The notes beneath the pieces are model-generated. The model made no database searches. It worked only from the letters and a program-made list of their open reading frames with translations, and was not told the origin of the DNA. The position numbers and the translations under genes are program-made. A stretch of 64,000 nucleotides of DNA from Chloroflexota bacterium (GTDB taxonomy: Bacteria > Chloroflexota > Anaerolineae > Aggregatilineales > UBA2796), in contig JAJPHV010000147.1 of NCBI GenBank assembly GCA_021325095.1, forward strand, positions 62,001-126,000. Reading direction: 5' to 3'. Every line of letters starts with the position of its first letter. Positions within the stretch are counted from its first letter, which is position 1. Of this stretch, positions 8,400 through 16,304 are shown piece after piece.

Positions 8400-8852
8400 G
8401 TGGATCAGCAGATAGCGGTGGATCGCATTCTCGAGACGGAAAACCTGACGGCCAACCTGGAAGACCCGGATGCCAACTGGCTGCTCAATTGGGGGATCAG
8501 CCATGTGCCGAGACTGATCAGCCACATCGAGGATGACGAGGCGGCGGGCGCGAAGGTCAACGAATTGATGGCCGTGATGCGCAAGCTCAACCAGATCGCG
8601 GGTGAAAGTGCCGAGAAACCCACCGAGGAACTGGACAAGGACATCAAGGAGTTGGCTGCGCTGTATCGCAAGGCTTTTGGGGAGATCCGCATGTTGGGCG
8701 CAGACGATTTCAAACGTGCAGCGGGTGAGCTTCGCAAGAAGTCGCCGCTGGAAACCATGCAGTTCCTGATCGAGTTCGTGGCGAAGGGCAGCCCAGCGGC
8801 ATGGTCTGTACCGGGCGATCCGGGCCGCGAGGATTCGTCAATACACATTTAG
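8400..8852 (+). CDS. Hypothetical acidic helical protein
   Basis: I do not recognise this 150-residue protein. It is predicted almost entirely helical and acidic, with a central segment EELDKDIKELAALYRKAFGEIRML and no signal peptide or membrane segment. The GTG start at 8400 is preceded by a purine-rich GGAAGG. It lies between the CRP-family gene and a PLD-like lipoprotein on the same strand. Codon use looks like the neighbours, so it is probably a real lineage-specific gene. Confidence 0.6.
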   Translation: MDQQIAVDRILETENLTANLEDPDANWLLNWGISHVPRLISHIEDDEAAGAKVNELMAVMRKLNQIAGESAEKPTEELDKDIKELAALYRKAFGEIRMLGADDFKRAAGELRKKSPLETMQFLIEFVAKGSPAAWSVPGDPGREDSSIHI

Positions 8853-8867
8853 GCTTTGGAGCAACCC

Positions 8868-10010
8868 ATGATCAAACGTTCGCGGTTGGCGTTACCTGGG
8901 ATTCTGCTAGTCAGCGCCATCATCCTGGCTGGGTGCGGAAACCCGACACTGCCCGCCACAACGCCGGCTTCCGCAACCAGTGCCCCGGCCACAGCGGCCC
9001 CCGGCACAGAAAATCTCTCATGGCTGAAAGTCTATTTCACCGATCCGAACCCGCCAGACAACCAAGCCAATGGTATTGATCGATTTGTCGTGCCGGTGCT
9101 GGATGCGGCCACTAAATCGATTGACGTGGCCTCATTCGACTTCACGCTGCCGAGCGTGACGCGCGCGCTGGTCAACGCCAGGAAGCGCGGCGTCAGCGTG
9201 CGCATGGTGCTGGATGAGGTCAACGGCGACCATCAGTTGGAGGCTATCCCATCGGCCAACATTGAGGCGTTTGATGCACTCAAAGCGCTGCAAGACGCAG
9301 GAATCCCGGTAGTCAATGGCGGGCGTTCGAGCGGCCTGATGCACGACAAGATCATCATCGTGGACGGCATGACGCTGTTTATGGGTTCGTGGAACATGTC
9401 GTACAACGACACGTTTCGCAACAACAACAATCTGTTGCAGATTACCGCGCAAAAGCTGGTCGCCAACTACCAGGCCAAGTTCAATGAACTGTATGTTGAT
9501 AAGCGCTTCGGCACGAAGGCAAGGGTGGGGGCGCTGACGCCCAGCATGACGGTCAACGGCGTGCAGGTCGAGAACTACTTTTCGCCGCCGGATGAGGTCA
9601 TGCAAAAGCTGGTAGCGCAGGTCAAGGCTGCTCAAAAGTCGATCAAGTTCATGGCGTTTACGTATACGCACGCCGATCTGTCGAACGCCATGATCGAGCG
9701 GGCAAAGGCGGGCGTCAAAGTTGAAGGGGTGATCGAAAACCGGGGCGCGTCGCAGGGGGCGCTGGTTCCGCTGTTCTGCGCCAAACTGCCCGTCAAGACC
9801 GACGGCAACAAATACACCATGCACCACAAGGTGATCATCATCGACGACGAGACGGTGATCACCGGATCATTCAATTTTACGAAGGCAGCGGACACTGAGA
9901 ACGACGACAACGTGCTGATCATTCACAGTAAGACGGTTGCCGCCGCATATAATCTGGAATTCGGGAAGGTCTACGGGATGGGGCAGACGCCGAGCAACGT
10001 GACGTGTTGA
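8868..10010 (+). CDS. Phospholipase D-like lipoprotein with two HKD motifs
   Basis: A signal sequence with lipobox LAGCG (MIKRSRLALPGILLVSAIILAGC) is followed by a short Thr/Ala/Pro linker and two PLD half-domains. The catalytic motifs are complete: HDKIIIVDG with downstream GSWNMS, and HHKVIIIDD with downstream GSFNFT. The 380-residue size fits the Nuc/PLDc_2 group, which includes secreted nucleases and phosphodiesterases. The protein should be anchored outside the membrane and cleave phosphodiester bonds in nucleic acid or lipid. ATG 8868 is preferred because it begins the charged n-region MIKRSR. Confidence 0.85.
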   Translation: MIKRSRLALPGILLVSAIILAGCGNPTLPATTPASATSAPATAAPGTENLSWLKVYFTDPNPPDNQANGIDRFVVPVLDAATKSIDVASFDFTLPSVTRALVNARKRGVSVRMVLDEVNGDHQLEAIPSANIEAFDALKALQDAGIPVVNGGRSSGLMHDKIIIVDGMTLFMGSWNMSYNDTFRNNNNLLQITAQKLVANYQAKFNELYVDKRFGTKARVGALTPSMTVNGVQVENYFSPPDEVMQKLVAQVKAAQKSIKFMAFTYTHADLSNAMIERAKAGVKVEGVIENRGASQGALVPLFCAKLPVKTDGNKYTMHHKVIIIDDETVITGSFNFTKAADTENDDNVLIIHSKTVAAAYNLEFGKVYGMGQTPSNVTC

Positions 10011-10030
10011 CGTCACCAGCCACAGGTTAA

Positions 10031-10068
10031 CCTCACCCCCCGACCCGCTCTCCGCAAGCAGTGAGGGG
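10031..10068. repeat. Family-A palindrome, copy 6, in a convergent gap
   Basis: CCTCACCCCCCGACCCGCTCTCCGCAAGCAGTGAGGGGAAG is a left-half copy lying between the convergent PLD-like and GNAT genes, where it may act as a bidirectional terminator. Confidence 0.75.
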
Positions 10069-10088
10069 AAGCTGGATGCAGTGTTGGC

Positions 10089-10628
10089 TCAGTGGCGGAT
10101 GTACTTCATCAGGCAGATGCGGGTGGGGATTTGCACGCCTGTCAGATCGAGTTCCTCAAAGGCAGCGCTTTTGAGCAGTGCCAGCCCGGCGTGGGCAAAG
10201 CGATGTGTGTTGAGCGCGATCCAGTCGTGCTGGGGTTCGATGTCGGCCAGCGTCGCCCTGAGCAAGCGCTGGCCCAGGCCATGATGCTGCATGGTCGGCA
10301 CGACGCCAAATTCCATCAGGTAGACGCCCCGTCCTTCTGGCTGCGGGACGTTCTCTTTGGGCGTAAAGCGGGGCCGCCAGCGCTCGTAGAGTTCCTGACC
10401 TGTAATATCGAACCACCACGCGAAGGCGACGATGTTGTCGGCAAAGGTGGAACGCATGAGCACGCCGCAGGCGCCCTGGCGGGCCATGTCGCTTTCAAGC
10501 TGCGAGAGTGCGTCGTTGAGCGAGAGTGCCTCATTCCAGGGCGGTGTGCTGAAGACTTCAAGATATGCCTGTGCAGTGCGCAGCGCATAGGCAGAATCGT
10601 AGGGGATAAGTTCGATCCGGTTGCGCAT
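10089..10628 (-). CDS. GNAT-family N-acetyltransferase
   Basis: The 179-residue protein has the acetyl-CoA-binding pattern of the GNAT fold: a beta strand GVYLMEFGVV and then the pyrophosphate loop PTMQHHGLGQRLLRA (Q-x-x-G-x-G type). The end (ALNTHRFAHAGLALLKSAAFEELD) matches the usual motif B region. The acceptor amine is unknown. It stands alone, convergent with the PLD-like gene and upstream of the CAP-domain gene on the same strand. Confidence 0.82.
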   Translation of the reverse strand: MRNRIELIPYDSAYALRTAQAYLEVFSTPPWNEALSLNDALSQLESDMARQGACGVLMRSTFADNIVAFAWWFDITGQELYERWRPRFTPKENVPQPEGRGVYLMEFGVVPTMQHHGLGQRLLRATLADIEPQHDWIALNTHRFAHAGLALLKSAAFEELDLTGVQIPTRICLMKYIRH

Positions 10629-10698
10629 GTTGACGCTCCGTCACAGTCGTGACATGGCAGTGATTATAGATGCGATGGGGCGACTTGCCCAACTCGCT

Positions 10699-11661
10699 TT
10701 ACGGGCGATGCCGACGGCGGATGACGGAACCGAGGACCAGCCCACCCACAATGATTCCTTGCAACGCCAGCAGCCAGGGGATCAGCCCTCGAACCGGCTC
10801 GCCTGGCGCAGCAGGTTCAACAGGCGGTGAATTGGCCCCAACTGCGCCCGCCATTGCCACTGCCACCGGCGAGGGCGACGGCGCTCCGGGCATTGCGGTT
10901 GGCGCGGATGATTGCGCGGAAGTCGGCGGCGGCGAGACTTCCAGGACAATCGGTGTGAAGGTCGGCGGCAGACCCGTCGGCGTGAAGGTCGGCGTGAAGG
11001 TGGGGCGAGGCGTGAAGGTGATGGAGGGTGTGAACGTAATGGTCGGCGTCAGGGTTGGCGCTCTGGTGGGGCGGCGCGTCGGGCGCGGCAGATCGGCTTT
11101 GGGAGCCGGATTCGCGTTGTTCGTGCCATTCGGCGCAGCACTGGAGTCCGGCATGCTGGTTCCGGGCGTGGGCGGCGGGTCGGTGGGCGCGACCAGGCCC
11201 GCACCCTGGTCGCCAAAGTCCGTCGTGTACCAGCGCCCGTAAGGGCCGTTGACGATCCCGATCCCGATCTCCGTCCAGCCCGCCAGCATGTTTTGGAGGT
11301 GGATCGGAGACTTGACCCACCAGGTAAAGGCCCACTGGACATTGGCCCCCGTGCCGCCGACGACATTCTCCCCGACCAGCCTGCCGGGATAGCCTGCGGC
11401 CAGCGCGCGCGTTTCGGGCGTGGAACCGTTGGCCTCACGGTGCGGATCGTCGTAGGGATGGGTCGCCAGGTAGGTGCTGTGCGCGACTGCGGAGGCGATC
11501 AGGTGGGGGTTGAGGGAGAGCGGGACTTGCCCATTGCGCTGCCGCAAAGCATTGATTTGAGCCAGCAGCCATGCCGCTTCGTCGTCCTGAGCGTGTGTGC
11601 GGTGGCCTGGCAGCGGCGCAAACAGTAAAGTCAGACTCAACAAAAATGCCAGCGTGCGCAT
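10699..11661 (-). CDS. CAP/SCP-domain surface protein with Thr/Pro stalk and C-terminal anchor
   Basis: An N-terminal signal peptide (MRTLAFLLSLTLLFAPLPG) leads to a CAP (SCP/PR-1) domain of about 120 residues. Typical elements are LLAQINALRQRNGQVPLSLNP, ASAVAHSTYLAT, VGENVVGGTG and the WVKSPIHLQNML segment with the second metal-site histidine. A long low-complexity T/P stalk follows, then a membrane helix (LIPWLLALQGIIVGGLVLGSV) and a basic RRRHRP tail. It should be tethered to the cell surface. CAP proteins bind sterols or lipids or act as proteases; the bacterial role is unsettled. An in-frame upstream start would precede the signal peptide and is rejected. Confidence 0.82.
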   Translation of the reverse strand: MRTLAFLLSLTLLFAPLPGHRTHAQDDEAAWLLAQINALRQRNGQVPLSLNPHLIASAVAHSTYLATHPYDDPHREANGSTPETRALAAGYPGRLVGENVVGGTGANVQWAFTWWVKSPIHLQNMLAGWTEIGIGIVNGPYGRWYTTDFGDQGAGLVAPTDPPPTPGTSMPDSSAAPNGTNNANPAPKADLPRPTRRPTRAPTLTPTITFTPSITFTPRPTFTPTFTPTGLPPTFTPIVLEVSPPPTSAQSSAPTAMPGAPSPSPVAVAMAGAVGANSPPVEPAAPGEPVRGLIPWLLALQGIIVGGLVLGSVIRRRHRP

Positions 11662-11870
11662 GGCGGACGAGTTTAGCCGTAGATCGGTATGGCGCAAGTT
11701 TTGCCAGGCAATTGTGAGGCCAGCGTGCCGGAAACAAGCCACAAAACCCGCCACAAAGCAGATGATGGGTCAGAGAACGTAGGAGAAACGTAGGGGAAAC
11801 GACAGGAAAGTGAATGGTGAAGGCTTTACGATGAGCTTGGAGGGCGAATAACCTCTTCTCCTCCTCTGGT

Positions 11871-11896
11871 AGAGCCGGGGACACGGCCCCGGCTCT
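11871..11896 (-). terminator. GC-rich hairpin downstream of the carbonic-anhydrase-like gene
   Basis: AGAGCCGGGG and CCCCGGCTCT form a perfect 10-bp stem with a six-base loop, starting 15 bases after the stop of the leftward carbonic-anhydrase-like gene. There is no T-run on either side, so a terminator role is only a candidate; it could also protect mRNA ends. Confidence 0.35.
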
Positions 11897-11911
11897 TGTT
11901 AACTTGTGGCA

Positions 11912-12322
11912 TCAGTAAGACGGCGTCACAGCCGCACTAATCCATTCAAGATGGCCTGCCAGACGCGCATAGTACAGCTCGACTTCGAGCTGTGGATACT
12001 TTTCCAGGATGCGCGCCCTGGCCTGGCGCAGATCGCGCACGTGGCGATCATAAGTGCCTGCCTCGCCGTAGGCACGGCAATCCTCATGGTTGATCAGAAT
12101 GACGCGCCTGACGTTGTGGACCTGTGCCGCAAATTCGATCTGCGGGAAGATCACGTCCCATTGCTTGACGCCACCCGCGTAAGCAACCCTATCGTAGTAA
12201 CGATGATCCAGGTTTTCTGTGAGCCAGCGCTCAAAGAGCCGCTGAAAGCGGAAGTCAAGGCAGGTGACGACAATGGCGTCGCATTCAAGCGGCCTGTCGA
12301 GATTATGAGGGAAGTAGGTCAT
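11912..12322 (-). CDS. Small beta-carbonic-anhydrase-like protein
   Basis: This 136-residue protein keeps the beta-carbonic-anhydrase zinc pattern: C21-x-D23-x-R25 in VTCLDFRF and H79-x-x-C82 in LINHEDCRAYGE. That supplies the Cys/His/Cys ligands and the Asp-Arg dyad. It is much shorter than the usual 180-220 residues and lacks the long N-terminal arm and C-terminal helices, so it may be a carbonic-anhydrase-like protein with another role. A good Shine-Dalgarno (GAGGAG) precedes the ATG. It is followed on the same strand by the CAP-domain gene after a hairpin. Confidence 0.68.
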   Translation of the reverse strand: MTYFPHNLDRPLECDAIVVTCLDFRFQRLFERWLTENLDHRYYDRVAYAGGVKQWDVIFPQIEFAAQVHNVRRVILINHEDCRAYGEAGTYDRHVRDLRQARARILEKYPQLEVELYYARLAGHLEWISAAVTPSY

Positions 12323-12364
12323 GTGGTCTCCTCGGTTACAGCCTAAAAAGGCAATGGCTAACGC

Positions 12365-12952
12365 CTATCCAAACAGGCAGTGCAAGATCGGGTGCAGCTT
12401 GGCAAGGGCACGCCCGCGATGACTGATCTGGTTTTTCTCCGCGCTGGACAGTTCCGCCATCGTGCGGCCATCGTCCAGGACCAGCACCGGGTCGTAGCCG
12501 AAGCCATTCGTGCCGCGCGGTTCCAGGCCAACATGCCCCTCCACGCGGCCCTCGGCGATGATTGTCACCTGATCGGGCAAGACCAGCGCAATCACGGCCA
12601 CAAAGCGAGCCGTCCGCCGCTCGAAGGGCACACCTTCCAGCGCATGGATGAGTTTGGCATTGCGTTCCTCCGCCGTCGGCGCGTAGCGGGCTGAATACAC
12701 GCCAGGCGCGCCGCCGAGCGCATCGACCACGATTCCGGAGTCGTCGGCCAGGGTGGGCAGTTTTGACGCCGCACAGTAGGCTTCGGCTTTGAGCAATGCG
12801 TTGGCGCGGAAGGTGTCGCCTGTCTCCTCAACCTCCATGTGAGCCAGGCCCACGTCCTGAAGCGAGAGCCAGTTCACAGGCAGATCGGCCATCAATTCAC
12901 GGTACTCTTTCAACTTGCCAACGTTGGTGGAAGCCACCAGTAAGTTTTGCAC
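12365..12952 (-). CDS. rdgB: XTP/dITP diphosphatase (RdgB/HAM1)
   Basis: The 195-residue protein has all family signatures: the N-terminal ASTNVGKLKE substrate loop, LADDSGIVVDAL with the metal-binding acids, PGVYSARYA, and the C-terminal GFGYDPV followed by SHRGRAL. It hydrolyses non-canonical purine nucleoside triphosphates such as dITP and XTP to the monophosphate, keeping them out of DNA and RNA. It is transcribed divergently from the tandem thioredoxin across a gap of about 54 bases and upstream of the carbonic-anhydrase-like gene. Confidence 0.95.
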   Translation of the reverse strand: MQNLLVASTNVGKLKEYRELMADLPVNWLSLQDVGLAHMEVEETGDTFRANALLKAEAYCAASKLPTLADDSGIVVDALGGAPGVYSARYAPTAEERNAKLIHALEGVPFERRTARFVAVIALVLPDQVTIIAEGRVEGHVGLEPRGTNGFGYDPVLVLDDGRTMAELSSAEKNQISHRGRALAKLHPILHCLFG

Positions 12953-13006
12953 GTTCGTGCCTCGTCTATTGGATGAACATCTTGCAAGAGGATGGATAGA
13001 TAGATC

Positions 13007-13717
13007 ATGCCTCAGTTTAACACACCCATCAATACAAACGATCAGAGCCTGGAACGGGTCTTAGCCAATCCGCTGCCCGTGCTGCTAGTTCTGTCTGACA
13101 ACGGTCTGAGCGCACCGGTGCAAACCTCGCTGGAACAGATCGCACGCGAAGAAGCCGGCAAGCTGCTGGTCGCCAAACTGAACACGAGGGAGAATCCAGC
13201 GGCAGCCAGACGTTTTGGCGCGGCTGGCGGTACGCTGATCGTCACCTGGAAAGGCGGCGCGGAGCAGGCACGCCTTGTCAACCCTGAGCCAGAACAGGTG
13301 CGCGCCGCTGCTGCCCACGTGTTGGGGCACGGCCCGGCTCCCCGTGTTACGCAGGCTGCGCAGCGCCCGGCGAGCAAAGCCAGCAGTGCCGTCACACACC
13401 CGATTAGGGTTGACGAGGCCAACTTCGGTGACGAAGTGCTGTCCAGCCCGCTACCGGTGCTGGTCGATTTTTGGGCGGCGTGGTGCGGCCCTTGCCGGAT
13501 GATCGCGCCGACGCTGGACAAGTTCGCCCAGGAGTATGCAGGCAAGCTGCGCATCGCCAAGCTAAATGTCGATCAGAACCCGCGCCTGGCCCAGATGTAC
13601 GGCGCGCACAGCATTCCGCTGCTGGTGTTGTTCAAAGGCGGCAAGCCCGTGCAGCAAATCCTGGGCGCGCACCCGGAACCGAGCCTGCGGAAGTTCGTCG
13701 AGCAGGCGCTCCGGTAA
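13007..13717 (+). CDS. Tandem thioredoxin-fold protein (inactive N-domain, active C-domain)
   Basis: Two thioredoxin folds lie in one 236-residue chain. The second (about residues 132-236) is a normal thioredoxin with FWAAWCGPCRMIAP (active site 159-163), the cis-proline in HSIPLLVLF and a GGKPV strand. The first (about 10-108) aligns in layout (LVAKLNTRENPAAARRFG, TLIVTWKGGAE) but has no cysteine at the active-site position (LVLSDNGLSAP). The N-domain may bind a partner while the C-domain reduces disulfides. AGAGGATGG is well spaced before the ATG. There is no signal peptide, so it is cytoplasmic. Confidence 0.88.
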   Translation: MPQFNTPINTNDQSLERVLANPLPVLLVLSDNGLSAPVQTSLEQIAREEAGKLLVAKLNTRENPAAARRFGAAGGTLIVTWKGGAEQARLVNPEPEQVRAAAAHVLGHGPAPRVTQAAQRPASKASSAVTHPIRVDEANFGDEVLSSPLPVLVDFWAAWCGPCRMIAPTLDKFAQEYAGKLRIAKLNVDQNPRLAQMYGAHSIPLLVLFKGGKPVQQILGAHPEPSLRKFVEQALR

Positions 13718-13729
13718 GGGAAGGGTTAA

Positions 13730-13771
13730 CCTCACCCTCTGGCCCCCTCTCCACAGGGTGGCTGAGGGGGA
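13730..13771. repeat. Family-A palindrome, copy 7, in a convergent gap
   Basis: CCTCACCCTCTGGCC is followed by a hairpin CCCTCTCCACAGGGTGGCTGAGGGGG. It lies between the convergent thioredoxin and Vgb-like genes. Confidence 0.8.
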
Positions 13772-13788
13772 AATAGTGCGGAGACTTC

Positions 13789-14808
13789 TTACCCGGCCTG
13801 GCCGTAGTGAGTGCGCACCACGAATAGCTTGTCCGCGCCGGATTCGGCTCCCCACACTTCGCCGGGACGACCTAAAAGCTGGCGCACAGCGGCCCCCGGG
13901 CTGGGCATCGGGATCACATCAAAGGCGGCGCTGACCGGATCAAAGCGCACCAGGGTATTGTTGGCGAAGTTGGTCAGCCACACCAGGTCCTGATCATCCA
14001 CGTACACGGCATAGGCAGCGGCACGCTCGCCGGGCAGTTTCCACTCCTGCCACTGGTTGGTTTTGGGATCGTAGGCGCCCACCTGCCCGGCGTTCCACTC
14101 GCTAACCCAGACGCGGCCTTTCGAGTCCGACCAGACGCGCCGCGCACCCTGGTTTTGGGTGAGCGGTTCGATAACGGTGGCTTCGCCCGTTTCGATGTCG
14201 ATGCGGCCTATGTAGCTCCCGGCCAGTGAAGCATAGTAGACCGCACCGTCGGGCGTGACCGTGATTCCATAGGGGCCGCGCCCACGCGGTGCGTCGAAGA
14301 CCTTTATCTCGCCGGTTTTGGGATTCAGGCGTCCATAGATGCCATTCTGCCCGGTGAACCACAGGTTGCCCTGCTTGTCAAAGACCGCTGTGTTGAGGTT
14401 GGCGTTGGCGCTCCCCGAAGGCAGCGAAAAAACCAGTACCTTCTCTGTCGCAGGATCAACGCGCACAATCGCATTCTGCCCGCCATCGGTGACCCAGGCC
14501 GCACCATCCGGGCCAATAATGACGCCGTGCGGGCGCGATCCCTGACCGAGCGGGATGTGGTGGGTATCGCCCGTTGAGGGGTCAAGGCGGCCCAGTTCGC
14601 CTTTGGGCTGCGCCGTATACCAGACCGTGCCATCGGGCGCGGGCGCAACGTCGTGTGGCCCGGACCCCGGCGGAACTGGATATTCCTGAATAGTTGGAAC
14701 GGTGGGTTCCGCAGTTTGCGATAAGGCGGGCGCAGCGAACGCCAGATTTGTGGCTGAAACAAACAATAAGCCGAGGGCCGTCGCGCCCAACTTGAGCAGT
14801 CGGTTCAT
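13789..14808 (-). CDS. Secreted Vgb-like (streptogramin lyase family) beta-propeller
   Basis: After a signal peptide (MNRLLKLGATALGLLFVSATNLAFA) come repeated blades of the type GPDGAAWVTDGGQNAIVRVDP, KQGNLWFTGQNGIYGRLNP and TPDGAVYYASLAGSYIGRID, characteristic of the virginiamycin B lyase fold. Most such proteins in environmental bacteria are not resistance enzymes but secreted propellers of unknown ligand; the catalytic histidine and glutamate cannot be verified by eye. GGAG sits eight bases before the chosen ATG at 14808, and an upstream in-frame start lacks this. Confidence 0.8.
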   Translation of the reverse strand: MNRLLKLGATALGLLFVSATNLAFAAPALSQTAEPTVPTIQEYPVPPGSGPHDVAPAPDGTVWYTAQPKGELGRLDPSTGDTHHIPLGQGSRPHGVIIGPDGAAWVTDGGQNAIVRVDPATEKVLVFSLPSGSANANLNTAVFDKQGNLWFTGQNGIYGRLNPKTGEIKVFDAPRGRGPYGITVTPDGAVYYASLAGSYIGRIDIETGEATVIEPLTQNQGARRVWSDSKGRVWVSEWNAGQVGAYDPKTNQWQEWKLPGERAAAYAVYVDDQDLVWLTNFANNTLVRFDPVSAAFDVIPMPSPGAAVRQLLGRPGEVWGAESGADKLFVVRTHYGQAG

Positions 14809-15016
14809 GGGTTGACTCCATACCAGTCGTGCGGATGGGCGCAAGTTTACCTCAGCGCCTTTTGCGCTTCACGGCTTTTGCCCGCCGCTTGCGATGGACG
14901 AGACCTGGTCGGCCATGCGCTTGCGGCGGGCGCGCTCCTATCCGGCGGTTGAGAGCTGTTGATAGGCATCGATGGGCTGGTTACAATTCGCCGCCACAGG
15001 TGGAGTTGAACCCTCA

Positions 15017-15859
15017 ATGAATATCGTGAGTGATGCAAACTTCGACGACGAAGCCCCGCGCCGCCCGCCACGCTGGCTGCTGGCGCTGATCGGGATCGCG
15101 GCAGTGACTGTGCTGTCTATCTGGGCAATCGGGACGCCGCCCGGCATCCTGGGCAAGGCGGATGCCGTCGCTTACGCCATCTGCCACCGCATCGAGTCAC
15201 ACTCGTTCCTGATGAACGGCGTGGCAATGCCGCTGTGCGCGCGCTGCACCGGAATCTACCTGGGAGTGATGACGAGCTTCCTGATCACGGTAGCCGCCGG
15301 GCGGACACGGGTCAGCCGTCTGCCGCCCCTACGAGTTGGCGTCTTCCTCGGCGTTTTTGTAGCGGCGATGGGCATCGACGGTGTGAACAGCTACATTCAC
15401 CTGTTTCCGGCTGGCACGGGCCTGTACGAGCCGCAAAACTGGCTGCGGCTGGTGACCGGCATGTACTGCGGGATCGCCATGTTCCACATCATCTTTCCCA
15501 TATTCAACGGCGCGGTATGGCAGAATCCGGACAATGCGCACGGCCTGAACAACCTGCGCGAACTGCTGGGTGTCTGTGCGGTGGCTGCCTGCGTGATCTT
15601 GCTGGTGCTCAGTGAACGCCCGGTTTTCCTGTGGGTCTTTGGCGTGGTGAGTGCGTTCGGCGTAGTGATGATGCTGACCATGATCGGCGCGGTGTTCTTC
15701 CTGAGCGTGACGCGCTATGACCGGATGGCGACGCGCTGGCGCGACCTGGCCCTGCCGCTGCTGGCCGGGATCACGATTGCATTTATCCTGATCGGTGGAG
15801 TAGACATCGTGCGCTTTGCGCTGACCCATACCTGGGACGGCTTTGCGCTGACCGGGTAG
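15017..15859 (+). CDS. DUF2085 family membrane protein
   Basis: This membrane protein of about 280 residues has six or seven hydrophobic segments. It carries the DUF2085 signature AYAICHRIESHSF...MPLCARCTGIYLG (residues about 53-85), with the conserved Cys-His-Arg and Cys-x-x-Cys that could bind a metal or haem. The function of the family is unknown. It ends 30 bases from the stop of a convergent small gene. The ATG at 15017 precedes NIVSDANFDDE and a basic stretch before the first helix. Confidence 0.82.
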   Translation: MNIVSDANFDDEAPRRPPRWLLALIGIAAVTVLSIWAIGTPPGILGKADAVAYAICHRIESHSFLMNGVAMPLCARCTGIYLGVMTSFLITVAAGRTRVSRLPPLRVGVFLGVFVAAMGIDGVNSYIHLFPAGTGLYEPQNWLRLVTGMYCGIAMFHIIFPIFNGAVWQNPDNAHGLNNLRELLGVCAVAACVILLVLSERPVFLWVFGVVSAFGVVMMLTMIGAVFFLSVTRYDRMATRWRDLALPLLAGITIAFILIGGVDIVRFALTHTWDGFALTG

Positions 15860-15888
15860 CACAGGAAGCTCCCGGCCTCTGCGGCTGA

Positions 15889-16143
15889 TCAGGCCGCCGC
15901 ACGATCTTCTTCAGCGGCCATATGGCGAAATTCAAGCGCCTGGGCCGCAATTCGTTCCCTGGATTCGCGGCTGTTCGCAGCCAGTTCACGGCGATATTGA
16001 TCCCATAACACGGCCAGACGTGCGGTGATCTGTTCGATGCGCGCCACCTGATCCGGCATCAGGGGTTGATGGCCGGCCAGAAGATAAAGCTGCAACCGCT
16101 CGGCAGACAATTGAAGAATCGTTTGGAAGGTATCGTTTGGCAT
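15889..16143 (-). CDS. Small hypothetical helical protein
   Basis: I do not recognise this 84-residue protein. It is mainly helical and rich in Q, R, A and E (FQTILQLSAERLQLYLLAG, QVARIEQITARLAVLWDQYRRELA). The start at 16143 has a strong Shine-Dalgarno, GGAGGAG. It is divergent from the peroxiredoxin fusion gene, with about 160 bases between them. Confidence 0.55.
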   Translation of the reverse strand: MPNDTFQTILQLSAERLQLYLLAGHQPLMPDQVARIEQITARLAVLWDQYRRELAANSRESRERIAAQALEFRHMAAEEDRAAA

Positions 16144-16202
16144 AGGCTCCTCCTTCTCCGCAGGGTCACTCAGCGATTCGGACGCATCCACGCACAGGTT
16201 TG

Positions 16203-16221
16203 TTACGCAAGAAAAGCGTAA
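16203..16221. promoter_or_regulatory. Inverted repeat TTACGC-N7-GCGTAA in a divergent promoter region
   Basis: A perfect 6-bp inverted repeat with a seven-base A-rich centre lies between the divergent small gene (start 16143) and the peroxiredoxin/cold-shock gene (start 16305). Its place and symmetry suit a dimeric regulator; there is no direct proof. Confidence 0.35.
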
Positions 16222-16304
16222 GAAATCTTGGAAGTGCGACAGCGTTCATGGGGCGTCTTTCGTGATAGACTTGGACAAATCCTGTCTGAAAGGACGCCGA
16301 GCCG

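Noticed and set aside
13789..14808. Virginiamycin B lyase as an antibiotic-resistance gene
   Set aside because: The fold matches, but the protein has a signal peptide and many such propellers have no lyase activity; catalytic residues cannot be confirmed, so only the family is named.
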